64,000 nt of DNA from Streptomyces sp. Ncost-T10-10d (GCF_900091955.1 NZ_FMDF01000073.1:124001-188000), one strand, 5' to 3'; shown: positions 36,346 to 43,647, counted from the first letter of the stretch. Notes: generated by a model not told the origin, from the sequence alone. Translations and numbers: made by a program.

Positions 36346-37473
36346 TCAGCGCTTGCGGCGCTTGACGACGTAGGCGTACTGGTCCGGCCAGTTCGGCTCG
36401 GCGCCCAGCGCGAGGGCGGCGTGCTGTGCCCAGTACGGGTTGCGCAGGAGTTCGCGGCCGAGGAAGACGGCGTCGGCCTGGCCGGAGGCGATGACGTCCT
36501 CGGCCTGCTGCGGCTCGGTGATGATGCCGACGGCGGCGGTAGGGATGCCGGCCTGGTCGCGGGCCTGGGCGGCGAAGGGGACCTGGTAGTTCGGACCGGC
36601 GACGATCTTCGCGTCGCGGACCATGCCGCCGGTGGACACGTCGAGCAGGTCCACGCCGTGGGCCTGGAGCTCCTTGGCGAGGCGGACGGTGTCCTCGGAG
36701 GTCCACCCCTCGCGCGTGTCCTCGGGGTTCTCGGTGAGCCAGTCGGTCGCGGAGGTGCGGAAGAAGACCGGCAGGTCGGCGGGCCACACGGCGCGGACGG
36801 CGTCGACGACTTCGAGGGCGAAGCGGATGCGGTTGGCGAAGCTGCCGCCGTAGGCGTCGGTGCGGTGGTTGGAGACCGGAGAGAGAAAGGAGTTGATCAG
36901 GTAGCCGTGGGCGCCGTGGACCTCGGCGACCTCGAAGCCGGCGGCCAGGGCGCGCTGGGCGGAGTCGGCGAAGTCGCGGACGAGCTGCTGGATCTCGGCG
37001 ACGGTCAGCTCGTGGGGGACGGTCAGGCCGTTGTACGCGATCGGGCTCGGGGCGACGGCCTGCCAGCCGCCCTCGCTATCGGGCAGGGCCCGGTCGGACA
37101 GCCAGGGCTTGTCGACGGACGCCTTGCGGCCGGCGTGCGCGAGCTGGATGGCCGGGACAGAGCCGTGGGCCTTGATGGCCCGGGTGATCCGCGCGAACGC
37201 CTCCTGCTGGTGGTCGTTCCACAGGCCCAGGTCCCACTGGCTGATCCGCCCGTCCGGGCGGACACCGGTGGCCTCGGCCATCACCAGGCCCGCGCCGCCG
37301 GCCGCGCGGGAGGCCAGGTGGGCGAGGTGGAAGTCTGTCGGCACACCGGTCTCCGGCCCGGTGGGGGCAGCGGAGTACATGCACATCGGGGACATCCAGA
37401 CCCGGTTGGGTATCTGGAGGGATCGCAGCTTGAGGGGGGTGAACAGGGCACTCACGGCTGAGTCTTCTTTCAT
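36346..37473 (-). CDS. NADH:flavin oxidoreductase, old yellow enzyme (YqjM-like), Tn3 cargo
   Basis: 375 residues from ATG 37473 (an internal GTG at 37455 would give 369 and a more usual MSALF start). It is an FMN-dependent ene-reductase: SALFTPLKLRSLQIPNRVWMSPMC at the N-terminus, IQLAHAGRKAS with the substrate-binding His, EVHGAHGYLINSFLSP and YGGSFANRIRF. The cysteine in MSPMCMY matches the redox-modulating Cys of the YqjM class. The likely role is reducing activated C=C bonds of enones or quinones. Confidence 0.92.
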   Translation of the reverse strand: MKEDSAVSALFTPLKLRSLQIPNRVWMSPMCMYSAAPTGPETGVPTDFHLAHLASRAAGGAGLVMAEATGVRPDGRISQWDLGLWNDHQQEAFARITRAIKAHGSVPAIQLAHAGRKASVDKPWLSDRALPDSEGGWQAVAPSPIAYNGLTVPHELTVAEIQQLVRDFADSAQRALAAGFEVAEVHGAHGYLINSFLSPVSNHRTDAYGGSFANRIRFALEVVDAVRAVWPADLPVFFRTSATDWLTENPEDTREGWTSEDTVRLAKELQAHGVDLLDVSTGGMVRDAKIVAGPNYQVPFAAQARDQAGIPTAAVGIITEPQQAEDVIASGQADAVFLGRELLRNPYWAQHAALALGAEPNWPDQYAYVVKRRKR

Positions 37474-37555
37474 GGTGGTGTGCTGGGTTGTCCCGGTCGG
37501 GCCTGGCCTCCGCCTTCGGTGGCTGACCTGGCCCTTCCTGGTGTCCGGAACGCGT

Positions 37556-38221
37556 TCAGGCGCCGGCGAGCGTGTCCAGGGCGTCCACGATCGGGGTGGG
37601 GCCGCCGATGACCTCGACGGTCCGGCCGTCCAGCCGGGGGTCTTCGAGGAGGGCGAGCAGGACGGCGGCGACGTCGGCGCGGGGAATCGGGCCGGTGCCG
37701 GTGCGGTCACCGAGGTCGACCCGTCCGGTCCCCGGATTGTTGTTCAACAGGCCGGGGCGGACGATCGTCGCCCGGGGATTGCTCCGGGCGCGGATGGCGT
37801 CCTCGGCTGCGGCCTTGGCCCGCATGTAGATGCCGAACTCCTGCTCGAAGTCCGCCGGGTCGGCCCGCAGGTGGTCGCCCATGGCGGAGACGAGCAGGTA
37901 GCGGCCGACTCCGGCAGCCTCGGCGGCGTCCGCGAGGAGGACCGCCGCGTCGCGGTCGACGGTCTCCTTTCGGGCCGATCCGCTGCCCGCCCCGGCGCCG
38001 GCGGCGAAGACGACAGCGTCCGCGCCGGCCAGATGCTCGGTGAGCTCGCTCACCGTGGCCTTTTCCAGGTCGAGCACGATGGTCTCGGCGCCGGCCTCGG
38101 CAAGGTCATCGGCGTAGGCCGGGTTCCGTACGAGCCCTGCCACCGAGTGGCCGCGCTCGGTAAGGAGCTTCTCCAGGATGAGGGCGATCTTGCCGTGCCC
38201 TCCGGCGATCACGACCTTCAT
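37556..38221 (-). CDS. NAD(P)-binding SDR-like (NmrA/YwnB-type) protein, Tn3 cargo
   Basis: 221 residues with an N-terminal Rossmann motif MKVVIAGGHGKIALILEKLL and the atypical-SDR layout: VVFAAGAGAGSG near 70, YLLVSAMG near 108, TIVRPGLLNN near 154. This family acts as NAD(P)-dependent reductase or redox sensor. It starts three bases from the ridA stop. Confidence 0.85.
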   Translation of the reverse strand: MKVVIAGGHGKIALILEKLLTERGHSVAGLVRNPAYADDLAEAGAETIVLDLEKATVSELTEHLAGADAVVFAAGAGAGSGSARKETVDRDAAVLLADAAEAAGVGRYLLVSAMGDHLRADPADFEQEFGIYMRAKAAAEDAIRARSNPRATIVRPGLLNNNPGTGRVDLGDRTGTGPIPRADVAAVLLALLEDPRLDGRTVEVIGGPTPIVDALDTLAGA

Positions 38222-38223
38222 GA

Positions 38224-38625
38224 TCAGGCCGGCAGGCGGGTGTCGAGGACGAAGTTGACCTCGATGAGCTGGCCTGGGAAGAACAGCGACGCGACGCCGA
38301 TGGTGGAGCTGGTGGGGCGGTGGTCGCCGAAGTAGGCCAGGTTCGCCGCAGCCATCGCCATGTTGTGCTTCGGCAGGTCCACGATGAACTGGGTCTCGGA
38401 GACGACCTGGTTGCGGGTGGCGCCGTAGTGGGCGAGCACCTTCTCGAAGTTGGCGTAGGACTGCTTCAGCTGGGCGTCGAAGTCGCCCGGGTAGAGGAAG
38501 TTGCCCTGCTCGTCGTGCGAGAGCTGCCCGGAGACGTAGATCGTGTCGCCGACCTTGATGGCCTGGGCGAAACCGAAGTCCTTCTCACCGGAGACGTCGT
38601 GGCTGTAGGAATCGATGGCGGTCAT
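38224..38625 (-). CDS. RidA/YjgF family protein, Tn3 cargo
   Basis: 133 residues of the RidA fold: IYVSGQLSHDEQGNFLYPGDFDAQ, FEKVLAHYGATRNQVV and VASLFFPGQLIEVNFVLD. Canonical RidA enzymes hydrolyse reactive enamines and imines, using an Arg in a G-x-R-x motif. Here the equivalent stretch reads STIGVASLF without that Arg, so it belongs to another subfamily and the imine deaminase activity is doubtful. Confidence 0.88.
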   Translation of the reverse strand: MTAIDSYSHDVSGEKDFGFAQAIKVGDTIYVSGQLSHDEQGNFLYPGDFDAQLKQSYANFEKVLAHYGATRNQVVSETQFIVDLPKHNMAMAAANLAYFGDHRPTSSTIGVASLFFPGQLIEVNFVLDTRLPA

Positions 38626-38673
38626 GGTGCTTCTCCTTGCTGATGGTGCTGTGGTTGAGGTGCGGGTGTGAGC

Positions 38674-39327
38674 TCAGGCGGCCGTGAGGCGGGTGACGGC
38701 GTCCGCGACGGGGGTGTCACCGGAGGTGAGCTCGACGATCACGCGGTTGAGGGCCGGGGCGTGCAGGGCGGCGTCAAGGAACGCGGCGACGTCGTCGCGG
38801 TGCACGTCGCCGTACTCGACGGCGGGACCGGCGGTGACCCGGCCGGTGCCGGGGGTGTCCAGAAGGGTTCCGGGACGGACGATCAGCCAGTCCAGGCCGG
38901 TACGGGTCAGATAGACGTCGGCGGTCTTCTTGACCTTGATGTAGTGCTCGAAGCCCTCACTACGTTCCCCGTCGCGCAGCGCGTCAGGGAACACCGAGAC
39001 GAGGACGAACCGCGCCGCCCCGGCCAGCGCGGCCGCGTCGGCGGCCTTTTGAAGGCCACGGCCGTCGATGAGGGTCGTCTTGTCCTGACCGGTGCCGTGT
39101 GCGCCGGCCGAGAAGACCACGGCGTCATGGCCGCGCATCCTGCCGGCCAGGTCATCGACCGAGTCGGCGATGAGATCACCGATCACCGGAGTCCCGCCGG
39201 CCGCCCGCACGGTCTCGCCATAAGCGGGCCCGCGGTGCATGCCAGTCACGACGTCACCGCGTTGGGTGAGGATTTGAGTGAGGCGGCGGCCGACTCCTCC
39301 GGCAGCGCCGATCTGGAACACCTTCAT
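38674..39327 (-). CDS. NAD(P)-binding SDR-like protein, Tn3 cargo
   Basis: 217 residues from ATG 39327 (the open frame extends further upstream but overlaps the VOC gene). It is a paralogue-like companion of the gene at 37556: MKVFQIGAAGGVGRRLTQIL, AVVFSAGAHGTGQDKTT, RFVLVSVFPDAL and LIVRPGTLLDTPGTGR. It is a likely NAD(P)H-dependent reductase. Two such proteins in one operon may act on related substrates. Confidence 0.85.
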   Translation of the reverse strand: MKVFQIGAAGGVGRRLTQILTQRGDVVTGMHRGPAYGETVRAAGGTPVIGDLIADSVDDLAGRMRGHDAVVFSAGAHGTGQDKTTLIDGRGLQKAADAAALAGAARFVLVSVFPDALRDGERSEGFEHYIKVKKTADVYLTRTGLDWLIVRPGTLLDTPGTGRVTAGPAVEYGDVHRDDVAAFLDAALHAPALNRVIVELTSGDTPVADAVTRLTAA

Positions 39328-39376
39328 GAGCTCGTCCCGTCTTTCGCGTGTGGGGGTGGGTGGTGCCGACAGCCGG

Positions 39377-39808
39377 TCAGGCGGCGAACACCTGCGAGTC
39401 GTCGGCGAACGCCTTGAACTCCAGCGCGTTGCCGGCCGGGTCGAGGAGGAACATCGTCCACTGCTCACCCTTCTGGCCCGCGAAACGCACATACGGCTCG
39501 ATGACGAACTCGGTGCCCGCCGCCCGCAGCCGCTCGGCAAACTCCTGGAAGGCCTCGACCGTCAGAACCAGACCGAAGTGCGGCACGGGTACGTCGTGGC
39601 CGTCGACCGGATTGTGTAGGCGCTGCGCGCGCTCCGGCGCGAGGTGCGTGACGAACTGATGGCCGTGCAGATTCCACTCCACCCACGTGTCCGCACTGCG
39701 GCCCTGCTCCAGGCCCAGGACGTCGCCGTAGAAGCGGCGCGCGGCAGCCAGGTCGTCGACCGGCACGGCCAGGTGGAAGCGGGGGATCGGGGAGTCGAGA
39801 ACGGTCAA
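39377..39808 (-). CDS. VOC family (glyoxalase/dioxygenase-like) protein, Tn3 cargo
   Basis: 143 residues, probably from TTG 39808, which has AGGAAGG seven bases upstream. Two beta-alpha-beta-beta-beta units are seen: [24 protein letters not shown] and [20 protein letters not shown], with metal-ligand candidates H (FHLAV), H (VPHFG) and E (ALEFK). VOC enzymes include glyoxalases, ring-cleavage dioxygenases and resistance proteins; this one cannot be assigned more closely. It is the first gene of the operon. Confidence 0.82.
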   Translation of the reverse strand: MTVLDSPIPRFHLAVPVDDLAAARRFYGDVLGLEQGRSADTWVEWNLHGHQFVTHLAPERAQRLHNPVDGHDVPVPHFGLVLTVEAFQEFAERLRAAGTEFVIEPYVRFAGQKGEQWTMFLLDPAGNALEFKAFADDSQVFAA

Positions 39809-39865
39809 GGCACTGCCTTCCTGCCGGGGAGCGGAGCGGCCCGTGGGCGGTCCTGCTGGACTTGT

Positions 39866-39908
39866 CCTAATGTTGACATCACGACAACGTCTGAATGTTA
39901 ACATTAGG
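39866..39908. promoter_or_regulatory. Operator between the Tn3 cargo operon and its GntR gene
   Basis: Inverted repeat of 14-bp arms, CCTAATGTTGACAT (39866-39879) and ATGTTAACATTAGG (39895-39908), with one mismatch. Between them lies ACAACGT-type sequence. It sits in the divergent promoter gap, 29 bp before the GntR start. GntR/FCD regulators bind such palindromes, so this is a likely autoregulated switch. Confidence 0.72.
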
Positions 39909-39936
39909 CCATTGGTGGAGGAGGTGCAATTCGGGC

Positions 39937-40599
39937 ATGAGTGATCAGGGCAAGGTGGCCCCGGCTCGCCGCCGGGGTCTGGCCGACGAGGTCGCGGACC
40001 GCATCCGCGACGCCATCTTCAACGGGGCCTACGCCCCGGGCGAGCAGCTGCGCGAGGTGGAGCTGTCCGGCGAGATGGACGTCAGCCGTGGTCCGGTGCG
40101 CGAGGCGCTGCGGCTGCTGGAGCGCGAGGGCCTGGTGCACTGTGCGTGGCACCGGGGCACGACGGTGACGACGCTGTCCGCCGAGGACGTGGCTGAGCTC
40201 GACAGCCTGCGCGGCGCGCTGGAGGACCTCGCCGTACGGCAGGTGATCGCCCACGCCTCGGACGAGGACCTCGCGTCCATCGCGAAGACGGCCGACATGA
40301 TGGAGCGGGCCGGCGATGCGCACGAGATGGTGCGCCTGGACATCGCCTTCCACGACGCGGTGTTCGCCGCCGCAGGACACCAGCGCCTCGCCGACGCCTG
40401 GGACGGCATACGCTGCCAGGTCCACCTGTTCCTGCTGACCCGGATCAGTCGCAGCACCGCCGGCTACCTCGACTGCATCCCGCGCGAGCACCACGGACTC
40501 GTCACCGCACTGCGCGCCCGCGACACCGACACCGCCCTCAACCTCTTCGCAGCCCACCGCCGCCACGCCGTCGACGTGGTCGCCGGAACCACCGCCTGA
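39937..40599 (+). CDS. GntR family regulator with FCD domain, Tn3 cargo
   Basis: 220 residues from ATG 39937. The N-terminal winged helix includes [39 protein letters not shown] and GTTVTTL. The C-terminal all-helical FCD domain has metal/ligand-type residues D and H ([29 protein letters not shown]). FadR-type GntR proteins repress neighbouring catabolic operons until an organic acid binds. It is divergent from the seven-gene operon. Confidence 0.9.
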   Translation: MSDQGKVAPARRRGLADEVADRIRDAIFNGAYAPGEQLREVELSGEMDVSRGPVREALRLLEREGLVHCAWHRGTTVTTLSAEDVAELDSLRGALEDLAVRQVIAHASDEDLASIAKTADMMERAGDAHEMVRLDIAFHDAVFAAAGHQRLADAWDGIRCQVHLFLLTRISRSTAGYLDCIPREHHGLVTALRARDTDTALNLFAAHRRHAVDVVAGTTA

Positions 40600-40761
40600 G
40601 TGTCGGCAAACGTTCGAATGACGACAGGCGCCCGACACGTCCAATGAACCCGCGCAATCTTGGGGTTCACGGCGGCTCGAATCCAATCAGATCCGATGGT
40701 GATTGCTGACAGGGTTTGACGACAGATAGGGTCCGATCCTCCGTACGGAAGGGGCCCCTCG
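40600..40761. other. Putative res (resolution) region
   Basis: 162 bp without a gene, directly upstream of the recombinase. It contains direct repeats TGACGACAG at 40619-40627 and 40717-40725 and a related TGCTGACAGGG between them. Tn3 res sites lie in this position and consist of several recombinase-binding subsites; the exact crossover point is not clear. Confidence 0.5.
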
Positions 40762-41679
40762 GTGGCGAACCTGGTCTACAAGCGGGTCTCGACCGACCAG
40801 CAGTCGACCGACCGTCAGAACCTCGTCCTGGACGAGGCCGGAATCGAGGGCCCGGTCGTCTTCGAGGAGGCCCCGGGCACCTCCAGCCGCCTCCACCCGC
40901 TCCAGCGGCCGAAGTTCAGCGAGCTACACACGTACGCGCGGCCGGGCGACACCGTGCACATCTCCGAGATGTTCCGCCTCGTGCGCGGCACCGGGCACAT
41001 CCTCGACGTGCTCGACGTCCTCCACCGCGACCAGGTGGCGCTGCGCATCCACGACGGCGCGTTCTCCGCGATGGACCTCACCGCACGCCACCCGCGCACC
41101 GGGGAGCTGCTGTCCACCGTGAAGTTCATGGTGCAGACCCTCGCCGCCGCCGGCGAACTCCAGCGCGACCTCCAGCGGGAACTGACCTACGACGGGCTGC
41201 GGGCCGCCGAGGCCAAGGGCAACAAGGGCGGACGACGCCCGGCTGTCACGGCCGCGAAGGCCGCCGCCGTGCGCGCCGGATACCTGGGCGGCCAGTCCAT
41301 CGCCGGTCTGGCCCGCGACCACCACGTCAGCCGCGGCGCCATCCGTACAGCCGTCGCCGACCTCATGCCCGAGCACACCGACGATCGCCAGGACACCCCA
41401 GCACCGGAGATCGCGGTCGCCCTCGACATGCCGGGCAAGGTCGCCGACTTCCTGCGCGCGGCCGAACTGGAGCCCGCCGAGCAGGACGCGCTCGACCAGG
41501 GCGTGACCGTACGGCGCGGCCAGGGCTACACACTTCGCGTCCCCGCGGTGCCCTCGGTCCACCGCCAACTCCTCGACCGCTGCCAGCCGCTCGACGCCCC
41601 CTCGGCGATCCCGGCCCAGCGCAAGGCCCGCCGCGAGTACGCGAACCGCGTCAACGCCCTCGGGACCGAGACCCCGTAG
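40762..41679 (+). CDS. tnpR: Serine recombinase (TnpR-like resolvase) with C-terminal extension
   Basis: 305 residues from GTG 40762 after GGAAGGGG. The N-terminal catalytic motif is YKRVSTDQQSTDRQ (Ser10). The usual DRLGRS block is replaced by MFRLVRGT and the ERT region by QRDLQRELTYDG. An HTH follows (QSIAGLARDHHVSRGAIRTAV). Ordinary Tn3 resolvases have about 185 residues; here about 110 more follow the HTH, of unknown role. It resolves Tn3 cointegrates at res. Confidence 0.85.
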   Translation: MANLVYKRVSTDQQSTDRQNLVLDEAGIEGPVVFEEAPGTSSRLHPLQRPKFSELHTYARPGDTVHISEMFRLVRGTGHILDVLDVLHRDQVALRIHDGAFSAMDLTARHPRTGELLSTVKFMVQTLAAAGELQRDLQRELTYDGLRAAEAKGNKGGRRPAVTAAKAAAVRAGYLGGQSIAGLARDHHVSRGAIRTAVADLMPEHTDDRQDTPAPEIAVALDMPGKVADFLRAAELEPAEQDALDQGVTVRRGQGYTLRVPAVPSVHRQLLDRCQPLDAPSAIPAQRKARREYANRVNALGTETP

Positions 41680-41960
41680 CAAGCTATCCGGGCTTCAAAA
41701 CCAAGGGGCTTCCGACTTGGGAGATGTCGAAGGCCTTCGCTGTTCAGCTGGTCACAGGCGCCTTCGGATCGAAGGGCTTCGGTCGATCACGGCCTGTCAA
41801 AACTTCTGACAGCAACACCGGATTCTTGGTCCGTTCCTACTCGGACCCCAGACTCGCGCCCGGTCAAGGTTCGGTTGCACACGCTCAAGATCCGATGTCA
41901 CAGGACAATCGACAAGACTTTGAAACCGCCCTGCCCCCGGGGCCGATCCAAAACTACTGG
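41680..41960. other. Tn3 interior beyond the recombinase, no gene
   Basis: 281 bp between the recombinase stop and the right repeat. Several short CTTCG/CGAAG inverted motifs occur (for example around 41729-41786) but no convincing reading frame or terminator. Confidence 0.5.
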
Positions 41961-42003
41961 CGGGTTACTTGTCACCTTGTTCGCCGCTCGTTAACGGCAC
42001 CCC
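41961..42003 (-). repeat. Tn3 right inverted repeat
   Basis: Perfect inverse of 31642-31684, ending GGCACCCC. Confidence 0.95.
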
Positions 42004-42008
42004 TGATC
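42004..42008 (+). repeat. Tn3 target-site duplication, right copy
   Basis: TGATC, matching 31637-31641. Confidence 0.93.
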
Positions 42009-42242
42009 CGGCAAGTCGAACTCGAAGGGCCTGAGCTGATCCCGATCGCAGCTGCCTCCCTCGCCGAGTGGCAGGGGGCCCGCGATGCAGGCCGCCTCGA
42101 TGAGTACGACAGCAGGTTCGGGATCACAGCCGAGCTGCCCGTCTCGGAGTGGGAAGGCCACGAGCCCGAACAACTCACCTTCGAGGAGTTCGAGGAAGTC
42201 TGGGGTCCTGCCCGTTGCCAGATTGCATCCCGGCCCGGCTGA
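42009..42242 (+). pseudogene. 3' part of the gene split by the Tn3 element
   Basis: 77 codons plus stop (RQVELEGPELIPIAAASLAE...), in the frame that continues precisely from the 5' part at 31641 once the transposon is removed. The segment is acidic (EGHEPEQLTFEEFEEVWG). It cannot be translated from a start of its own. Confidence 0.85.
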
Positions 42243-42281
42243 CCGCTCGGCCCCGCGGAGGCTTCTTGGCATCATCGGGGC

Positions 42282-42677
42282 ATGGCCCCGCCCCTTCCCC
42301 GCACCGTCCGAGCCGTCGACACCGCTCAGCTCCTGGACCTGGCCCAGGAGGCCGCTATGCATGGCTTCAGCCAGCGGCTCCCGGTCGACTGGCTCCGAGA
42401 GCACCTGGCCGCAGAGGCGACGCACTACCTGTTCCCGACGCTCGTGCAGCGGCTCACGCACCGTCCCGAGGTGCCGCTGCAGTGGAGATGCCAGCAACTG
42501 CTGACCGTCAGTACCGGCGAACAGATCTGGGGTCTCCTCGACGTCCTTCCCGACACCTTCGACAAGATCCCGGAGACCTTGGACACGGAGTCCAAGAAGG
42601 ACATCGTCAACCGCATCGAGCAAGCAGTGAAGGTGCGGGAGTGGATGGAACGGACGGCCGCCGATGCAGGTTCATGA
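42282..42677 (+). CDS. Hypothetical protein, last cargo gene of the Tn7-like element
   Basis: 131 residues from ATG 42282, predominantly helical, with no family recognised (VDTAQLLDLAQEAAMHGFSQ; TFDKIPETLDTESKKDIVNR). It lies 39 bp after the split gene on the same strand, so the 31179 gene, the split gene and this one were probably an operon before the Tn3 insertion. Confidence 0.6.
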   Translation: MAPPLPRTVRAVDTAQLLDLAQEAAMHGFSQRLPVDWLREHLAAEATHYLFPTLVQRLTHRPEVPLQWRCQQLLTVSTGEQIWGLLDVLPDTFDKIPETLDTESKKDIVNRIEQAVKVREWMERTAADAGS

Positions 42678-42722
42678 GGTCCGGCGCAGCCGGCTGGGCA
42701 GTCTGAGGAAATGACATCGATC

Positions 42723-42812
42723 TGAGACAGCCGCCTGCCGACACGTCGTGAGACTGGAGAGGAACATCCAGGTCATAGCGTCCGCGCATGACACCGAAAG
42801 TGAGAACCTACA
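42723..42812. repeat. Right transposon end with putative TnsB sites
   Basis: TGAGAC/TGAGAA cores at 42723, 42749 and 42801, spaced 26 and 52 bp (multiples of 26). Two are preceded by TGACA (TGACATCGATC before 42723, TGACACCGAAAG before 42801), mirroring the left-end motif. The last one is part of the terminal repeat ending CCTACA at 42812. Confidence 0.75.
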
Positions 42813-42819
42813 GCGTTGT
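42813..42819 (+). repeat. Right 7-bp flanking direct repeat of the Tn7-like element
   Basis: GCGTTGT, identical to 21770-21776. Confidence 0.75.
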
Positions 42820-42919
42820 TGCAGGGCCTCAGATTTCGCGGCACGAACTCAGCCGCGATGGCACAACGGTGGCACTTGTGTCGCCGTTGTGAGACTCGCT
42901 GGTCGGAGCTTTCACCCTT

Positions 42920-43165
42920 GTGGAGTCGGCTGCTCCATGGCGGACTTTCCGCTGGTACAAGGGCCAGAAGCACTACTCCGGCATCTACTGGTCCGCGACG
43001 GTGCGCGACCATGTGATCTACGAGTCGCGCCTGGGATCGGCGAGGCTGCTCTTCGCCGATTTCGATGCCGGCGTGCGGTCCGTCGTGGCTCAGCCTTTCC
43101 TGCACACGGTCATCGAAGAGCTCTGGGACACGGCCCGTCGGAGGATCACAGCCCGGCCGTCATGA
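42920..43165 (+). pseudogene. tnsA fragment of an older Tn7-like element
   Basis: About 60 codons (APWRTFRWYKGQKHYSG ... ARLLFADFDAGVRSVVAQPF) match residues 39-94 of the intact TnsA at 21971 closely, including the catalytic-type Glu in VIYESRL. The match stops after AQPFL and the remaining codons are unrelated. It cannot be functional because the D and K of the active site are missing. Confidence 0.85.
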
Positions 43166-43199
43166 CTTCTGACGGGACGCGAGAAAGAACCACCCGTCC

Positions 43200-43315
43200 T
43201 GAGACAAGAGCATCCGGCCACGGTGTGAGACCACCCGAAAACCCACTGGTCAGGGGCTGCCCCTGAGGACGCGCCACATCTCGTGAGACCGGACCGTGTG
43301 CCATCGCCATGAGAC
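43200..43315. repeat. Array of TnsB-like motifs outside the present element
   Basis: TGAGAC at 43200, 43226, 43284 and 43310 (spacings 26, 58, 26), plus one at 42890, all in the orientation seen in the right end of the intact transposon. Probable right end of the older element to which the tnsA fragment belonged. Confidence 0.6.
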
Positions 43316-43364
43316 AGCGGGGAAACCTGCTGGTTGGGCAATCGGCGTATGCCACAAGACGCGA

Positions 43365-43647
43365 GGTCCTATACGGATTGCAGTGATCGGGCCCGACGGG
43401 CCGGGCCTGAACGAATTCCAGCGTCGCCGGGCCGACGCCCTCGCCGAACTGGGTTACGTTGCGCTGGCCTTCGACGTCCACGGCGGGCGCTGGTTCACCG
43501 ACCCACAGGAGATGCTGGCGCGCGTGACCCCGCTGCTCGCCGGCCCCGACCGGATGCGGGGTATCGGCCATGCGGCACTCGATGTGCTGCGTGCCGAAAC
43601 GCGGACCGACCCCGACCGGATCGCCGCCATCGGCTACGGCACGGCCT
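43365..43647 (+). pseudogene. Truncated dienelactone hydrolase family gene
   Basis: About 94 codons match the start of DLH-family alpha/beta hydrolases (IAVIGPDGPGLNEFQRRRADALAELGYVALAFDVHGG ... DPDRIAAIGYGTA is the order seen). The frame then passes into unrelated Ala/Arg-rich sequence instead of the expected rest of the fold, so the nucleophile and catalytic His regions are absent. No start codon with a ribosome site is present. Confidence 0.65.

Larger units (their letters stand above)
31642..42003. mobile_element. Tn3-family transposon (10.36 kb) nested in the Tn7-like element
   Basis: Perfect 43-bp terminal inverted repeats starting GGGGTGCCGTTAAC, a 5-bp TGATC duplication, a TnpA transposase at one end and a serine recombinase with a putative res region at the other. 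The cargo is a seven-gene minus-strand operon of redox and small-molecule-binding proteins plus a divergent GntR regulator. The exact ends, perfect repeats and intact tnpA suggest recent arrival. Confidence 0.95.
21777..42812 (+). mobile_element. Tn7-like transposon (21.0 kb), inserted 11 bp after dnaB
   Basis: Delimited by inverted terminal repeats beginning TGTAGGTTCTCA: 21777-21801 against 42788-42812, 21 of 25 positions identical. An identical GCGTTGT lies outside each end. The left end carries tnsA, tnsB, tnsC and a tniQ/tnsD-type gene in one overlapping operon reading inward. As with Tn7 at glmS, the tnsA-side end lies nearest the attachment gene, here dnaB. Without the nested Tn3 element and its duplication the transposon would be about 10.7 kb. 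No tnsE, Cas gene or CRISPR array is seen, so target choice is expected to depend on the TniQ/TnsD protein. Confidence 0.88.

Noticed and set aside
21777..42812. CRISPR-associated transposon (CAST)
   Set aside because: There is no Cas12k, Cascade gene or repeat array in the element, and the TniQ protein is long with HTH modules, which fits TnsD-type targeting instead.
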